DNA of 64,000 nt. It comes from OM182 bacterium MED-G24 (GTDB lineage Bacteria > Pseudomonadota > Gammaproteobacteria > Pseudomonadales > Azotimanducaceae). The translations under genes were made by a program, and so were the position numbers. Below, piece by piece: positions 61,660 to 64,000 of the stretch (position 1 is its first letter; every line of letters starts with the position of its first letter). The DNA lies in the NCBI GenBank assembly GCA_002457275.1, contig NTKD01000002.1, forward strand, positions 29,378 through 93,377, written 5' to 3'. The notes under the pieces are model-generated. The model was not told the origin of the DNA. It searched no databases and saw only the letters and a program-made list of their open reading frames with translations.

Positions 61660-63106
61660 TTAGTCATTCAGCGACAAGTGCACGACCACATAACCTCCAT
61701 AGGGCCGCCAGGCTTCCGCGCGAGTGCGCAGATCAACTTCACCATCAAACCCGAACAGCTTCTGCGCGCGTTTTTTGACACCCAGATCCGTGGCCAGGAA
61801 CACATCCGGATTCGAGGCCGCCCGCATGGAAACATAGTCCGCAGTCCACGGACCGATACCTCGAATCGCCAGCAAGGATCCCCTCAACGAGTCGCTACCC
61901 ACCAGGAATTTTACTTCGCCACCAAGAACCTGTTCTGCCAGGGCCCTGATCGTTCCGGCCCGGGCCGCAGGCGTCGGAAAATCATCGTCATTCATCGACA
62001 AAAAGGCCATCGGAGATAACCCACCCGCCCTGTCAGCCATTGTCCCGATCACCATCGTGGCACCCACGACAGAGATCTGCTGACCCACAATCACACGCAC
62101 TGCAGAATCGAACGGATCGAAAGCACCCGAAAGTCTCAAACCTGGCATCCTCTTGATCAATGGCAAAAGCGCGCTGTCACATCCCAGCACAGATGCAATG
62201 TCTGACGGATCAGCGTTCACATCAAAAATCCGGCGTACCCTACCGATCGTCTGCGGCACCGCTTCAAGGCCTCCCTTTCCCTCAGGCATGGTCATCTGAC
62301 ACCGCAGACACGCGGCGGAAACATTGTCGCTTACTCGGATCGTCATCCCTGCACCGGCGACACTCCAAAGCCCTTCCGTGGGATAAGGCTGGGTGCGTAT
62401 CCATGCGCCTTCGCAATAACTACTATCTCATTTGGCATCGGCCGGACCTCGAGATACCGAAGAACACGCTAAAAGTCATAGGGATCGCGGTATGGGATCG
62501 CGAGTTCTATCTCGCCCTGTTTTCCAACCGGCGCGTTCCTCAGCGCGGTTGGACTAAGGCCATAGACACTCAGGCAGTGAGCGTTGAAGCGCCGAACACT
62601 TCCATAGCCCGCCGCCATCGCCACCTCAGTCACGGTGAGCGCAGTCCTGTCCAGCAGCTGTTCGCGATCATGAGACGTTGTGCCTGCAATACCTGCTTAA
62701 CACTCGTTCTCAACTGCTGTTGAAAGACTCTGACGAGGTAACGACGACTCACTGACAGCGCATCTGCCAGCGAGGACACTGATTGATGATCGGATGGGCT
62801 CGACTCAATCAGTTGGAGCGCATCGGAGACTATTCCCGCACTCCGCCGCCAGGCTGTTCCCGAGTCAAGTTCGAGCTGACACCGTAAGCACCGCCTAAAA
62901 TCGGACGCCAGGGCCGCTGCGACATTCTCGAAAAAGCCCACGTTCTCGGGTTTGGGCCGTCGAACATGGCAGAGCGTTCGACAGCAAATTCCGGTGGTCA
63001 CGACACCGACGAAGAACCGGCCGTCAAAATGTACGTCACGCGATTGCCAGGAATGTTCAGTCGCTTCGTCAAGTTGCGCGATGGTCATAGGTCGCCACGC
63101 GGCCAT
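61660..63106 (-). pseudogene. Ada-AlkA fusion (DNA-3-methyladenine glycosylase/regulator), two frameshifts and one stop
   Basis: Reading down the minus strand: the first frame has the Ada zinc domain (VGVVTTGICCRTLCHVRRPK, RRCLRC) and the first part of an AraC-type helix-turn-helix (LADALSVSRRYLVRVFQQQL). A shift near 62650 moves on to TALTVTEVAMAAGYGSVRRF and IELAIPYRDPYDF, where TAG (62471-62469) breaks the AlkA N-domain before RVLRYLEVR. A second shift near 62425 leads to EGAWIRTQPYPTEGL and the HhH-GPD glycosylase (FDPFDSAVRVIVGQQISVVG, IRGIGPWTADYVSMRA), ending at 61660. The 228-residue last part could be translated from ATG 62346 but lacks the N-terminal fold. Confidence 0.82.
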
Positions 63107-63240
63107 ATGTTCAGCGTCTGATCTTAGGTGCCACCCTCGGATCTTGCCAGCCGTTATGAGACATCGTATCTGAGGTCACTCTCCAGATAGTCCGCGGCCA
63201 TGGCGGTTACCCCGCGCATCCATCACAATACGTGTCAGTC

Positions 63241-64000
63241 ATGACTGCATCAGTACACCCAAACGCCTTCGTCGAGTTGTATCTGGACGACGTACCCGCG
63301 CCTCAACGTCTCCAGCACGCATGGGCAACCGGTTCATCGGTAGAGTCCGGTGCATGCAACGTGCACTTCAAATGCCCCATCGTTGAACACCACAACGCTG
63401 GTCGGCGGATCGAACTGGCCGTCTTCACGGACCTTGCCGACCCTTCGCTGCCCGTTGTAATGACCGACGCTGCTGCACTCAATGGTGATTTGAGCACAGC
63501 TCGCTCCCTGACCGACGTAGCTACCCGGCTGGGCATACGACCTGTTTCAATACTGGAACCGTGGCCACTCACCAGTGTCCGAATTCCCAAACCCTGGGGA
63601 GAGGAGATCTGGCTGACAGGCATCGAAGAACGCGGCGTCAGTCATGTGAAGGACACACCGCTCCATTGGTTGCTGGACGTTGCCGGTGATTTCTTCGATA
63701 CAACATCACGCCTTCCGATACTGCTGAAAATCCTGTCGCCGTCGCCAGATAATCCAAAGGGAGATCTCTATTTCGAGCTGCACGAACAAAAGCAGGAAGT
63801 CTATGTCGTCACGGACGTGAACCCGATGGCGTGGCCCGATGGCATTGGCCAGATAAGGATGGGGTTTTCTAAGCAGAAACGTGCGTCCTTTGAAGACGAC
63901 TCGGCTTTTCTGTCCTCATTTCGTGAAGCAATCGCAGACTACGAGCGGGTCAGGCGACAGATCGATCGTGGCGCAACCTCTCCAACGCTGGAAGCCGAGG
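63241..64000 (+). CDS. Mannose-6-phosphate isomerase-like (cupin) protein, 3' end outside the window
   Basis: An open frame of at least 253 codons from ATG 63241, running past position 64000; an in-frame GTG lies nine bases upstream. IPKPWGEEIWLTGIEERGVS, LPILLKILSPSPDNPKGDLYFE (quoted in part) and HEQKQEVYVVTDVNPMAWPDG resemble the type I phosphomannose isomerase superfamily, where KPWG and the LHE/ELHEQ block hold the metal site. Exact sugar substrate cannot be given. Divergent from the broken ada-alkA gene; the 134-bp gap shows no clear promoter. Confidence 0.6.
   Translation, partial: MTASVHPNAFVELYLDDVPAPQRLQHAWATGSSVESGACNVHFKCPIVEHHNAGRRIELAVFTDLADPSLPVVMTDAAALNGDLSTARSLTDVATRLGIRPVSILEPWPLTSVRIPKPWGEEIWLTGIEERGVSHVKDTPLHWLLDVAGDFFDTTSRLPILLKILSPSPDNPKGDLYFELHEQKQEVYVVTDVNPMAWPDGIGQIRMGFSKQKRASFEDDSAFLSSFREAIADYERVRRQIDRGATSPTLEAE

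Noticed and set aside
62469..62471. The TAG in the Ada-AlkA remnant as another tryptophan-to-stop change.
   Set aside because: By comparison with the AlkA N-domain (PYDWSWML), the stop aligns with a variable residue, not a fixed Trp, so it was left out of that pattern.
1..64000. Alternative genetic code with UGA or UAG read as tryptophan.
   Set aside because: TGA and TAG both end many intact genes (ATGA overlaps, the BON gene TAG, the nadE TGA), and TGG is used normally for Trp, for example at the nadE C-terminus.
1..64000. Prophage, integrative element or insertion sequence.
   Set aside because: No integrase, transposase, phage structural gene or flanking att-like repeats were found; gene content is chromosomal throughout.

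Overview
The window reads as a chromosome segment of a free-living, probably uncultivated gammaproteobacterium. Supporting signs are Syd, Mpl, KdsB, class I AroA, SrkA/YihE, NudC, HemJ, TolC, PCu(A)C and heme A synthase, all on a moderately GC-rich, densely packed chromosome with many ATGA/GTGA stop-start overlaps. I cannot name the genus. I see no tRNA or rRNA gene, no complete mobile element and no CRISPR array.

Layout. 0-6.7 kb: possible 3' end of a membrane pyrophosphatase, converging on a PPi-dependent phosphofructokinase; two divergent broken genes (a YbdK-type carboxylate-amine ligase and a succinylglutamate desuccinylase-like gene); nadE and ctaA. 6.7-15.3 kb: acyl-CoA dehydrogenase, a nitroreductase-family fragment, an MFS exporter, mpl, argS, folA and a nitronate monooxygenase-like gene, with intergenic copies of a short GGAYACCCAT element. 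15.3-19.5 kb: ECF sigma factor, zinc-finger anti-sigma and subtilase lipoprotein in one operon, divergent from a Sel1-SPOR protein and a VanY-type peptidase. 19.5-27.8 kb: a mevalonate/isoprenoid cluster (mvaD, phosphomevalonate kinase, a fused class II HMG-CoA reductase-mevalonate kinase, idi) that runs on into kdsB and a phosphatase, divergent from ispA. 28.8-38.8 kb: a Yej/Opp-type peptide ABC transporter followed by NUDIX, SIS, a yeast MTD1-like methylene-THF dehydrogenase, its FchA cyclohydrolase partner and a degenerate DUF885 lipoprotein. 39-43 kb: small envelope genes, a collapsed TPR-sulfotransferase, a malonyl-CoA synthetase-like ligase and purN. 43-51 kb: type 2 ileS behind a textbook Ile-codon attenuator, amidase, TolC and a DegS-like protease. 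51-64 kb: frameshifted hypothetical gene, comF with a stop codon, nudC, srkA, acyltransferase, TauE, hemJ, an EF-hand/ECF sigma/metal-sensor group, syd-aroA, ogt, a broken ada-alkA fusion and a PMI-like gene running off the end.

Main points for a second look: (1) upstream of ileS, a leader peptide with five consecutive Ile codons is followed by mutually exclusive hairpins and an intrinsic terminator; (2) the HMGR-mevalonate kinase fusion inside an almost complete bacterial mevalonate operon; (3) the sigma/anti-sigma/subtilase triad, in which the anti-sigma's outer domain resembles the protease's own prodomain; (4) the MTD1-FchA pair; (5) six decayed genes, several of whose stops lie where a Trp codon (TGG) is expected; (6) the dispersed GGAYACCCAT element.
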